Of a stretch of 62,134 bases of DNA, positions 18,320-27,187 are shown piece by piece. Position 1 is the stretch's first letter; each line of letters starts with the position of its first letter. The notes under the pieces were generated by a model. The model did no database searches, was not told the DNA's origin, and worked only from the letters and a program-made list of their open reading frames with translations. Source of the stretch: Halorhabdus salina (GTDB taxonomy: Archaea; Halobacteriota; Halobacteria; Halobacteriales; Haloarculaceae); NCBI RefSeq assembly GCF_013839425.1, contig NZ_JACDNP010000004.1, positions 263,077 through 325,210 on the forward strand. The letters are read 5' to 3'. The position numbers and the translations under genes are program-made.

Positions 18320-20251
18320 ATGTCCATGCACCATCCCGGACCACCCCGGTTCCTGGCCGTGGGAGAGTCGACCGAACTCGCCCCGCGAAAGCCTGATCCG
18401 TCGGGTGCGTACACCTGGCGTATCGAGGCGGCCCCGGACGGAAGTCACGCAGTAGTGGGCGACGACGCCGTCGAGACGTTCGCCCCGGACATCCCCGGAC
18501 GGTACACTGTCGTCCTCGCAGCACCGGACGGCGAACACGAGCTCACCATCCGGACGTTCCCAGCTAGGATGGCGATCGCCGATGAGACAGCGACCCCCAC
18601 AAACGGACACAGCGGCGCGAGCGGTAGCAGGAGGAGTGGAAGAACAAGCGGCGCTGAGAGCCGAGCCGATTCGGGCGTCGGCTCCGGGCGCACCCCTCCA
18701 GAGCCGGGCAAAGCGCGACCGCGGCTCACACTCGAGGGCGAACAAGACGGTGGAACGGTTGTCTTGCGAGCCCAGCCACAGACCGAACCACACCGCGGCG
18801 CGCCACCCGCCAACCTCGACGTCGAATTCTACGTCGACGACCGTGACACACTCGATGACTATTCGGTCGACGGTCGTGTGCTGGAAGTTCCAATTGAGGC
18901 ACTCGACGACGACGCGCGCGTTCATGCCATCGCGGTCGGCGAGCAGTACAGCGTTCCCGATTCGGTTCGCGTCCACCCGAATGGCGATGTCGATCGCCTC
19001 AACGAGCCCCCAGCCTGGAGCAAGGAGATGACACTCTCGGAGATCTACGTCCGGGGATACGTCGACCCCGAGCCCGGCCAATCGATATTCGACGCGATCA
19101 CCGAGAAACTCGACCACATTCAGGACCTCGGTGTCGACACACTGTGGTTCACGCCCGTCCTCCAGCACGACGGCAATGACCATGGCTACAATATCACAGA
19201 GTTCTTCTCGATCGCAGAGGACCTCGGTGGGGAGGACGCATTCCGGGCGTTCATCGCCGAGGCCCACGACCGGGACATGCGCGTACTATTCGACCTCGTC
19301 CTCAACCACTCGGCCCGGGACCACGAGTTCTACCAGCGTGCCCTCGCCGGGGACGAGCAGTACCTCGAATGGTACGACTGGGTGGACCAGGAGGCTCGTG
19401 AACCTGAGACGTACTTCGACTGGGAGTTGATCGCGAATTTCGACTATACGAACCTCGAAGTCCGTCGACACCTGCTTGATGCCGTCGAGAAATGGGCCGG
19501 GATCGTCGACGGCTTTCGGTGTGATATGGCCTGGGCCGTACCCATGCCCTTCTGGCAGGAAATCCGCGAGACGGTCAAAACCATCGACGAAGAGTTCCTG
19601 TTGATGGACGAGACGATTCCATACGTCGCGGACTTCCATAACCTCTGTTTCGACGTCCACTTCGACGCCGGATTGTACTTCGATCTGTTGCAGATCGGTC
19701 AGGGCAATCAACCGGCCAAACAGCTCTATCACGCCCTGGAGAGTCGCCACCGAATCGGCTTCCCGGATCACGCCGGCTTCCTGACGTACATCGAGAACCA
19801 CGATGAGGAACGGTACGTTTCGGCAGTTGGCACGCATGCTGTCCAGGCGGCCGCGACAGCGACGTTCACGCTGCCCGGCATGCCGATGCTCTATGCCGGC
19901 CAGGAGTTCGGCGAGCGCCAGCGGCGCGGGAAAAGCGACTGGGACCACCGCGACGAGGATTTGCTCGCATTCTATCAGCAACTCAGCGGCACGCGCGAGG
20001 AGATCGACGCCCTACGATACGAGGGCGACTTCGAACCGATCGAGGTCGACACAGACTCAGAGCAAGTCGTTGCCTACGCTCGCGAGAACGAGACAACCCG
20101 CTACGTCGTCGTTTTGAACTTCGGTCACGAGGTCAAAACAGTCGGACTTCCCGAAGAAACTGTCGAGCCGGTCGACGAACTTAGTGACGAGAACGTAGCC
20201 GCGGAGGCCGGTGTTACCGTCGAGGACGCCGTGATCCTGCCAGCAGAGTGA
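18320..20251 (+). CDS. GH13 alpha-amylase-type enzyme with low-complexity linker
   Basis: A 643-residue paralogue of the 15885-18167 enzyme with the same opening (MHHPGPPRFL). A Thr/Gly/Ser/Arg-rich linker at about residues 90-135 separates its two small beta domains. The barrel contains D402 (GFRCDMAWAVP), E431 (LLMDETIP) and D495 (ENHDEERY), so all three catalytic residues are kept. LPGMPMLYAGQEFGER is the usual region after the barrel core. It has no signal peptide. It is divergent from the other paralogue and followed by an IS-type hairpin. It is likely a cytoplasmic maltodextrin-active amylase; whether the two paralogues differ in chain-length or branch preference cannot be read from sequence. 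Confidence 0.88.
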   Translation: MSMHHPGPPRFLAVGESTELAPRKPDPSGAYTWRIEAAPDGSHAVVGDDAVETFAPDIPGRYTVVLAAPDGEHELTIRTFPARMAIADETATPTNGHSGASGSRRSGRTSGAESRADSGVGSGRTPPEPGKARPRLTLEGEQDGGTVVLRAQPQTEPHRGAPPANLDVEFYVDDRDTLDDYSVDGRVLEVPIEALDDDARVHAIAVGEQYSVPDSVRVHPNGDVDRLNEPPAWSKEMTLSEIYVRGYVDPEPGQSIFDAITEKLDHIQDLGVDTLWFTPVLQHDGNDHGYNITEFFSIAEDLGGEDAFRAFIAEAHDRDMRVLFDLVLNHSARDHEFYQRALAGDEQYLEWYDWVDQEAREPETYFDWELIANFDYTNLEVRRHLLDAVEKWAGIVDGFRCDMAWAVPMPFWQEIRETVKTIDEEFLLMDETIPYVADFHNLCFDVHFDAGLYFDLLQIGQGNQPAKQLYHALESRHRIGFPDHAGFLTYIENHDEERYVSAVGTHAVQAAATATFTLPGMPMLYAGQEFGERQRRGKSDWDHRDEDLLAFYQQLSGTREEIDALRYEGDFEPIEVDTDSEQVVAYARENETTRYVVVLNFGHEVKTVGLPEETVEPVDELSDENVAAEAGVTVEDAVILPAE

Positions 20252-20380
20252 GAGATTTTCGGCCGGCAACGTGGTGGACGTTTCGCACGTCTAATACAGT
20301 CGACGCAGGCCACCAGTGCCAGGCGTCGTCTTCAGCAGACAAGATAGAGGAGACAGAAGCAACTCCGAACTCGACACCAT

Positions 20381-20425
20381 TGACAGCCTCCCCGCCCTGA
20401 AGGGCGGGGCTTTCTCCTTGTACTT
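20381..20425 (-). mobile_element. Solo IS200/IS605-type right-end hairpin
   Basis: TTGACAGCCT is followed by arms CCCCGCCCT (20390-20398) and AGGGCGGGG (20401-20409), then CTTTCTCCTTG, the same design as at 13115. The rest of the 20252-20808 gap has no intact gene. The minus-strand frames behind the hairpin may be decayed transposase sequence but show no conserved motif. Confidence 0.55.
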
Positions 20426-20808
20426 CCGTAATTTCGTCGATCGTTTCACGGGATTGCATCCAGAGAAGGTGATGGTGAAGCGGAGTTCGACGGGACGGAA
20501 GTTCTCTCACGAACAAAGAATCCCCAGCGCGTACGGAGTACGCCGATACGACGAGTTACCCTGGCCCGGGTCGGTCGGACCAACCGGGCAGGGCTGCCAA
20601 AGGGACTGCACGGCCGTAGCGAGGAAATCGACAAACTCGTGAGTGGGCTCACCGAGCGTGCCGAACCCATCAGGCCCAGACAGCGAGGACAAGTGCAGAA
20701 AGACACCGCGCTATCTCCCGAAAGACATGCCCGGAGCTTCCACGCGGGGTGGGTTGAACGGATGTGATTGTCACAAAAGAGAACCGAAGCGACCGATCAC
20801 AAAGCCGT

Positions 20809-22515
20809 TCACTTCGTATACGCGTCCAGCAGGTACTCCCGGACCATCCGGCGAGTGTGATAATAGGGGCCGTTGAACGCGATCGTCTGGCGCATCACGT
20901 CGATCCACTCCTCGCGATCGTCGTAGTACGTCGGGACGACTTCGTTCTCGAGTTGGTCGTACAGCGCCATCGCGTCCTGGCGGGTCTCTTCTTCGTCGGA
21001 AGTCTGGTCTGGGGTACTCTCTTCGGGTTCGGGGCCGATTTTCCAGCCCGTTTCGCCCTCGATATGGCCCTCGACCCACCAGCCATCGAGCGTCCCGAAC
21101 TGCGGGATGCCGTTGTAGGCAGCCTTCATCCCGGAGGTCCCACAGGCTTCGAGTGGGCGGCGGGGGTTGTTGAGCCAGACATCGACACCCGAGGTGAGCT
21201 TTGCGCCCAGTTCCATATCGTAATTCTGGACGTACTCGACATCGACGACACCCTCAAGCTCTTTGGCGTTGGCGACGACATCGCGGATCTTCTGCTCGCC
21301 GTTCTCGTCCCCCGGGAACGCCGTCCCGGCGTAGATGACCTGGAAGTCGCCAACGTTCTTGGCGATCTCTCGCAGGCGGTCAGTGTCGTAAAACAGCAGG
21401 TCGGCACGCTTGTACGCGGCCGCCCGCCGGGCGAAGCCGATCGTCAGCGTCTCGGGATCGAGATTTGCCCCCTCACGCTCGTTGATGAATTCGATAGTCT
21501 CGCGCTTCTGTGCCTGGTGGGCCTCCCAGAGATCCTCGTCGGGAAGCACCGTGGCGTGTTTGAACTTGTAGGGGTTCTCCCGCCACCCCGTGATATGCTC
21601 GTCATAGAGGTCACCAAAGGCGTCCCCGATCCAGTAGGGGACGTGAACGCCATTGGTAATCGCATCGATATCAAACTCGGGGAACATGTTCCGCGAGACC
21701 TCCTGGTGTTTCTTGGCGACGCTGTTGGCGTAGCCCGAGAGGTGCAGCGCCAACAGTGACATGTTCAGCCCTTGATCGTGACTGTATGCTCGAAGCGGGT
21801 CGATGTCGAAAGACGGACCGAGAGCGTCCTCGACCATCGCCCAGTCGAACTGGTCGTGACCGGCCTCGACCGGCGTGTGGGTCGTGAACGCGCTCTTCTC
21901 GCGAACCTGCTCCGGGGATAGCCCCCGCCCCTGCAGTAGTTCCGTCGTAAGGAACGCCGCGTGGCCCTCGTTCATGTGGTACGTATCGACCTCGTAACCG
22001 AGTTCGTCGAGGATCCGGGTCCCTCCGATCCCGAGAACAAGTTCCTGAGCCAGGGTGACGTCCTCACCGTATCCGGGAGCATAGAGGCGCTGTGTGAACT
22101 GGCGGGCTTTTTCGTCGTTGTCGTCGACGTTGGTGTCCAGAAAGATGATCGGGACGACGCCGTCACTCTTCGTCGACTCGACATCGTACCGCCAGGCCGT
22201 CACAGTCACGTCTCGGCCGAACACGGAGACGGTCGTCTCGACATCCAGTCGGTCACAATGGTCTTCTACCGGCCAGGGGTCCGGTTCGCTAATCTGTGAG
22301 CCATCCGCTTCGAGAGTCTGTCGACAATACCCCTTCTCGTTGAGCTGTGTGACACAAACAGCAGGGACCTCCATGTCGGCCATCGATCGGATCGTGTCGC
22401 CAGCGAGGACACCCAGACCGCCGCTGTAGGTGTTGAGAGCATTGTCGATGGCGATCTCCATCGTATAGTAGGCGATTCGTCCATCGAAGTCGGTGGTCGT
22501 GTCGGTCGCGGTCAT
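20809..22515 (-). CDS. glgP: Alpha-glucan (glycogen/maltodextrin) phosphorylase
   Basis: A 568-residue GT35 phosphorylase of the short archaeal/Thermotoga type, against roughly 800 residues for the classical enzyme. It releases glucose-1-phosphate from alpha-1,4-glucan using pyridoxal phosphate. The N-terminus YYTMEIAIDNALNTYSGGLG, the active-site YHMNEGHAAF, and the PLP-lysine region ACGTSGMKAAYNG followed by GTLDGWW are all present. It is cytoplasmic. TTTTAAAT about 30 bases upstream of ATG 22515 is a plausible TATA box. It links the GH13 and amylosucrase-type enzymes to central metabolism by turning their glucan products into a phosphorylated sugar. A broken copy of its 3' end is at 914-1015. 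Confidence 0.93.
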   Translation of the reverse strand: MTATDTTTDFDGRIAYYTMEIAIDNALNTYSGGLGVLAGDTIRSMADMEVPAVCVTQLNEKGYCRQTLEADGSQISEPDPWPVEDHCDRLDVETTVSVFGRDVTVTAWRYDVESTKSDGVVPIIFLDTNVDDNDEKARQFTQRLYAPGYGEDVTLAQELVLGIGGTRILDELGYEVDTYHMNEGHAAFLTTELLQGRGLSPEQVREKSAFTTHTPVEAGHDQFDWAMVEDALGPSFDIDPLRAYSHDQGLNMSLLALHLSGYANSVAKKHQEVSRNMFPEFDIDAITNGVHVPYWIGDAFGDLYDEHITGWRENPYKFKHATVLPDEDLWEAHQAQKRETIEFINEREGANLDPETLTIGFARRAAAYKRADLLFYDTDRLREIAKNVGDFQVIYAGTAFPGDENGEQKIRDVVANAKELEGVVDVEYVQNYDMELGAKLTSGVDVWLNNPRRPLEACGTSGMKAAYNGIPQFGTLDGWWVEGHIEGETGWKIGPEPEESTPDQTSDEEETRQDAMALYDQLENEVVPTYYDDREEWIDVMRQTIAFNGPYYHTRRMVREYLLDAYTK

Positions 22516-22753
22516 CGTTCCCGGATCTCGATTACCCTCATTTAAAAATCTAATGGAATGTTCGAGTGGGAACGATGACGACAGATAGAAAGCAAACGTA
22601 CAAAATAGACGAATACAGTGGCTAAAGAACCAAAAAAAGCGTCTTCCGATGTGATATATTCAAACGAATATCGGGATGATTTTATTGAAAATATTTTATT
22701 TCTATTTCTTTATAAGCAACTCGCGTCGTGCGGGCGGAGCGTGAACGGATTCC

Positions 22754-23023
22754 TCACGTCGTGAACAAGCGCACGCCCAAGACGATAGCGAACCCGATCG
22801 TCCCGATAACGCCGTAGATGATTGCGACGGCGAACAAGAGTCCAGCCAGCTCGTTGAGTAACGTCTGTTCACCACCTTGTCCGCCGGCGAGGATACTCGT
22901 CATAACTGACAAGAGCACGACAGCCAGTTCCAATACGACGAAACCGACGATTGCCGGGTGGTCGTCCCTGAGACCACCAAGCAGCGACTGTGGAGCCACT
23001 TTGGCGGCAGAATCTGCGTTCAT
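22754..23023 (-). CDS. Small two-helix membrane protein
   Basis: 89 residues. A short hydrophilic N-terminus precedes hydrophobic segments at about 25-45 (IVGFVVLELAVVLLSVM) and 60-85 (LLFAVAIIYGVIGTIGFAIV). I recognise no family. The upstream 22516-22753 interval is unusually AT-rich. It is divergent from the oligosaccharide transporter operon, and its start (23023) lies about 100 bases from that operon's first gene. No function assigned. Confidence 0.6.
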   Translation of the reverse strand: MNADSAAKVAPQSLLGGLRDDHPAIVGFVVLELAVVLLSVMTSILAGGQGGEQTLLNELAGLLFAVAIIYGVIGTIGFAIVLGVRLFTT

Positions 23024-23123
23024 ACGAGTACATTCTCGTCTTCCGTTATAAATATTGTGTCACCAATCGGGGTGAACAAGTGGAGCACAAATTATTTCAA
23101 CCACGGCTATAAACTATGGGGGT

Positions 23124-25013
23124 ATGCCGGACGGCAATACCGACGCGACGGAGATGAACTGGATGACACGACGCCGGTTGCTGGGTGCCGGTGGTGCGGC
23201 GGCAGTCGGCATGTTAGCCGGGTGTGGTGGCGGCGATACGACGACTCAAGAAGACAGCGGTCCGACGGAGACGGAAGGCGAGGGAGCAGACACTGGAGAC
23301 GAAACCGAGACCACCGAGCAGGGCGATCCGATAGATCCGACCCTCTCGTTTGCCCAGTGGCCCAATCCGAACTCGTCGAACTACAACCCGTACAACACGA
23401 AGAACTTCCCGAAGCCCCGTCGGTTCATGTTCGACCGGTTCATGTACTTCAACCTGACGTCGGGAGAGTACGAGGGGTACGCCATCTCGGACTGGGAATG
23501 GGATGGCAACTCGATTTCCCTGACCGTCCGGGACGGACTCACGTGGCAGACGGGCCAGTCCGTCACCGCCGACGACCTCCTCGCCCAGCTTGAACTGGAC
23601 ATGTACACCGGTGGGACCCTGAAAAATTACCTCAATGGAGACATTCAGGAGTCCGTACAGAAAATCGACGATACGACGGTCGAACTCCAGTTAAGTGATG
23701 TCAACACGTCCATCGCAATGGGCCTGTTGCAGCCAAAGCACATTTACACGCCGTACACCCTCGACGGTGCGTCCTACGAAGGCTTCGGGCGGTTCGTCGA
23801 GCGGTATCACGACGCCACGACGGAAGACGAGCGCTCGGCGGTTACCAACGAACTGACCAGCAAGTGGACGATCACGCCCGACGACGAGCCGATCGGCGCC
23901 GGCCCATTCCAGTTCGAAGACGCCGACTCACAGCGGACCCTCCTCACGAAGTACGAGGATCACCCGGATGCAGACCAGTTCAACTTCCCGGAGGTCGAGT
24001 ACCGATACTCACCGTCGAACCAGAAGCGCTGGCAGATGCTCCAAAACGGCGTCACGGACGGGTACGATACCCTGTTCATGCCTGAAAACCAGCTCCAGAA
24101 GCTGCCCGACAACGTCGAGGTCGGGACGATCCCGCGACACTACGGAATGGGGCTCATTCCCAACTGGGAGAACAAACACCTCGGCAAGCGAAAGGTGCGC
24201 CAGGCGTTCGCCTACGCCATCAATCGCCAACTCGTTGCCCGCAATTCCGGTGGCGGTACCGGGACCAAGGTCGGCGTCAACGTGCCGAGTGGGATCACGA
24301 GCCAGCTGGCCGGCGACGTCAAAGAGTGGCTCGGTGACGACTACAGTACCTTCGAGAAATACAGCCACGATCTCGAGAAGGCGGCCCAGCTGATGGAAGA
24401 GGCCGGCTACTCGAAATCCGACGGTACGTGGCGCGACAGCGACGGTAACAAGATCTCGATGGATCTGAAAGTGACGTCGTCGTTCTCCGATTGGGTCTCT
24501 GCCGACCAAACCATCGTCGCGCAACTGCAGAACTTCGGGATCGACGCCAATTTGCTCACGGAATCGTCCTCGACGTACTGGGGCAAGTCCTACGTCAACA
24601 GCGACTTCGATATGGCCTCCCAGTCCTGGACGGACTACGGGCGTCGATACCCGTTCTTCCACCAGAGCTGGATGCTCAACAGCAACGATGCGACGTCCTA
24701 CTGGAACGTGCCCGAGACCGTCATGGTCCCGCCGTACGGGCAGCCGGACGCCGAACCCCAGGAAGTCAACCCCCTTCCGAAGCTGCAAAAGCTGTCCTCA
24801 GCGAGCGGAGACCAGGCCCAGCAACTCGTCAAAGAGCTCGCCTGGACCATCAACCAGTCACTACCGGCGATTCCGATGATGGAGAAACAGGCCCAGACGT
24901 TCCTGACGACCGACGACTGGAACGTCCCAGCCAAGGACAGCGACAAGCTCCAGACCTACTGGCCCAACGAGTGGCTCCCGCGACGGGGAGACTGGACGGC
25001 CAAGCTCGAATAG
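23124..25013 (+). CDS. ABC transporter substrate-binding lipoprotein, family 5 (Dpp/Opp-like)
   Basis: A 629-residue extracellular binding protein. The Tat lipoprotein signal runs TRRRLLGAGGAAAVGMLAGC, with an acidic Thr/Glu linker behind the lipid-bearing Cys. The SBP_bac_5 fold shows in VRDGLTWQTGQSVTADD, VRQAFAYAINRQ and the Asp-Lys-rich C-terminus. Family members bind peptides, nickel or oligosaccharides. Neighbouring glycoside hydrolases and a TrmB regulator favour oligosaccharides here, as for several archaeal and Thermotoga homologues. AAATTATTT at about 23087-23095 could serve as TATA for a start at 23124. TCACC and GGTGA inverted arms lie just upstream (about 23060-23075). Confidence 0.88.
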   Translation: MPDGNTDATEMNWMTRRRLLGAGGAAAVGMLAGCGGGDTTTQEDSGPTETEGEGADTGDETETTEQGDPIDPTLSFAQWPNPNSSNYNPYNTKNFPKPRRFMFDRFMYFNLTSGEYEGYAISDWEWDGNSISLTVRDGLTWQTGQSVTADDLLAQLELDMYTGGTLKNYLNGDIQESVQKIDDTTVELQLSDVNTSIAMGLLQPKHIYTPYTLDGASYEGFGRFVERYHDATTEDERSAVTNELTSKWTITPDDEPIGAGPFQFEDADSQRTLLTKYEDHPDADQFNFPEVEYRYSPSNQKRWQMLQNGVTDGYDTLFMPENQLQKLPDNVEVGTIPRHYGMGLIPNWENKHLGKRKVRQAFAYAINRQLVARNSGGGTGTKVGVNVPSGITSQLAGDVKEWLGDDYSTFEKYSHDLEKAAQLMEEAGYSKSDGTWRDSDGNKISMDLKVTSSFSDWVSADQTIVAQLQNFGIDANLLTESSSTYWGKSYVNSDFDMASQSWTDYGRRYPFFHQSWMLNSNDATSYWNVPETVMVPPYGQPDAEPQEVNPLPKLQKLSSASGDQAQQLVKELAWTINQSLPAIPMMEKQAQTFLTTDDWNVPAKDSDKLQTYWPNEWLPRRGDWTAKLE

Positions 25014-25158
25014 ACCAGCGACACGCGGGCTGCTGAGCGAGCGGTTGTCCACCACACAACGATAGTCCACTTCCCCGCACGGGGTCGCTCGGTCGGCACG
25101 CCGGTGACGACACCATCATAAATACTTCCGTTTCGTCCACAATACACGACGAACAATC

Positions 25159-26166
25159 ATGAATTATGTACTAAAACGAACCGGACGCGCTGTCTTTACC
25201 GTCTGGGCCGTCATTACGCTCACATTCGGGTTGATCCGATTGTTACCCGGTGGCCCAATGCAAGCCCTGCGCGGATACCTCATGCAGCAAAATCCGAGCA
25301 TCACAACATCCGAGTTGCAGGCACGGATTGAGGCGTTGACGGCGATCTCTCCGGACGAACCAATCTGGGTACAGTACGGCAATTATCTTTGGGGGCTCCT
25401 CCACGGCGACTTGGGCCAATCCGTCTGGCTCAACAAGCCAGTCTCGACGGTCCTCGCCGAGCGAGCGCCGTGGACGCTGTTCATCATGACAACTGGGTTG
25501 TTTCTGATGTTCGTCATCGGAATCGGACTCGGGGCGTTCATGGCCTACCGGGAGGGGAGCAACTTCGACGTCGCGACGACGGGAATCGGGATCCTCCTGC
25601 AGTCAGTCCCATTCTACGTCGTTGGCCTGGTGCTGATCGCGTTCGTTGGCTACCAGTGGGAGTTGTTGCCCACCGGCGGTCACTACGCGTCCAGCGTCAC
25701 ACCGGGATTGAATCTCCCATTTGTCTTTAGTTCGATCAAACACGCAACACTCCCGGTCGGCTCACTCGTGTTGACCGGGTTCGGAGGGTGGGCGCTGAAC
25801 ATGCGGGGCAACAGTATCCGTATCCTGGGGGAAGACTACCTCCGGGTCGCGCGGCTCCGGGGGCTCTCGGAGGGGCGTATCGCGCTCCGGTACGTCGGTC
25901 GAAACGCGCTTCTGCCGATGTACACGCTGTTGCTCATCTCGATTGGCTACATGTTCGGGGGGTCGGTTATCCTCGAAGAGATCTTCGCGTATCCTGGCCT
26001 CGGCCGAAAGCTAATTCAGTCGATCGGGCGGCGTGACTTCCCCGTGATGATGGGCGCGTTCCTCCTCATCACGATCGCAGTGGTGATCGGTGTCTTCATC
26101 GCCGATCTGACGTACGGGCTTATCGACCCGCGAGCTAGCGGAGGTGCTGAACGTGAGTCGTACTGA
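25159..26166 (+). CDS. Dpp/Opp-type ABC permease (DppB-like)
   Basis: A 335-residue integral membrane permease with six predicted helices. The N-terminal RTGRAVFTVWAVITLTFGL is typical of DppB proteins, and the coupling loop is EDYLRVARLRGLSEGRI. CATAAATAC about 35-40 bases upstream may be an internal promoter, separate from the binding-protein gene. Its stop overlaps the DppC-like start. With that protein it forms the channel for the family 5 binding protein. Confidence 0.9.
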   Translation: MNYVLKRTGRAVFTVWAVITLTFGLIRLLPGGPMQALRGYLMQQNPSITTSELQARIEALTAISPDEPIWVQYGNYLWGLLHGDLGQSVWLNKPVSTVLAERAPWTLFIMTTGLFLMFVIGIGLGAFMAYREGSNFDVATTGIGILLQSVPFYVVGLVLIAFVGYQWELLPTGGHYASSVTPGLNLPFVFSSIKHATLPVGSLVLTGFGGWALNMRGNSIRILGEDYLRVARLRGLSEGRIALRYVGRNALLPMYTLLLISIGYMFGGSVILEEIFAYPGLGRKLIQSIGRRDFPVMMGAFLLITIAVVIGVFIADLTYGLIDPRASGGAERESY

Positions 26167-27187
26167 CGTAGATTCGGAGTATGCATTCGAAGTAACGGCC
26201 GAAGAAACACTGTCCCGGCGCGACCGGATCCGCCACCGCGTCGACCAGTTCCTCCTCGCCCCAGCCCGGATCCTCTGGACTGACTGGCGGGCACGCATCG
26301 GGCTGGTCATCATCGGGCTGTTCCTCTTCCTCTCATTGATCGGTCCGAGCCTTGTCGAGCGACCGGAGCCGCTCGGACCGCTCCTGGCACCACCGTGGCC
26401 GTGGGGAACTCTCGAATACCCGCTCGGGACGACCTATCTTGGCCAAAGCATACTGTCACAGCTCGTCCACGGCGCGCCAAACATGCTGAAGATGATTCTT
26501 TCCGGCGCCCTGTTCACCGTCATCGTCGCGACGGTGATCGGGACGACGGCCGGATACAAGGGCGGGACTGTCGATGGCGTCCTAATGACGATCTCGGATA
26601 TCGCCATGACGATTCCCGGCCTGCCGCTGGTTATTATCCTCGCGGCATCGCTGCCGATCGCCGGGAATCCGTACCTCATCGGCATTCTGCTGTCGATCAA
26701 CGCGTGGGCGGGACTGGCCCGTTCGCTGCGATCGCAGGTGCTGACGCTCAGGGAGTCTGAGTACGTCGAGGCATCCCGGATCATGGACATCTCGCTGACG
26801 CGCATCCTCGGAATCGACATCATTCCGAACCTGATGCCGTATATCGCAATGAATTTCGTCCAGCAGGCCCGCTGGGTGATCTTCAACTCCGTCGCATTGT
26901 ACTTCCTCGGCGTGTTGCCCTACAGCAGCACGAACTGGGGTGTGATGATGAACTCCGCATACCAGAAGGCCGGTGCTGTCACGTCACTCGAGGCGTTCCA
27001 CTGGCTCGCAGTGCCGATGTTCGCGGTCGTTCTCGTCGCACTTGGCCTGACGCTGCTCGCGCAGTCGGCAGATAGGTTATTCAACCCGCGCGTGCGTGCG
27101 CGCCACGCCGAGACAGTGACAGGCGAAAACGGACCCGAAGATGAAGAAGAGAGTGAACCGACAACCTCCGTAGGAGCGGTTTCATAA
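26153..27187 (+). CDS. Dpp/Opp-type ABC permease (DppC-like)
   Basis: About 344 residues. A long hydrophilic N-terminus with DQFLLAPARILW precedes the first helix (RIGLVIIGLFLFLSLIGP), then the DppC core with the coupling loop ESEYVEASRIMDISLTRIL. GTG 26153 is chosen because GGAGGTG sits six bases before it; a GTG at 26144 is the alternative. It overlaps the end of the DppB-like gene by 14 bases and its TAA shares a base with the next ATG, so translation is probably coupled along the operon. Confidence 0.88.
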   Translation: MSRTDVDSEYAFEVTAEETLSRRDRIRHRVDQFLLAPARILWTDWRARIGLVIIGLFLFLSLIGPSLVERPEPLGPLLAPPWPWGTLEYPLGTTYLGQSILSQLVHGAPNMLKMILSGALFTVIVATVIGTTAGYKGGTVDGVLMTISDIAMTIPGLPLVIILAASLPIAGNPYLIGILLSINAWAGLARSLRSQVLTLRESEYVEASRIMDISLTRILGIDIIPNLMPYIAMNFVQQARWVIFNSVALYFLGVLPYSSTNWGVMMNSAYQKAGAVTSLEAFHWLAVPMFAVVLVALGLTLLAQSADRLFNPRVRARHAETVTGENGPEDEEESEPTTSVGAVS

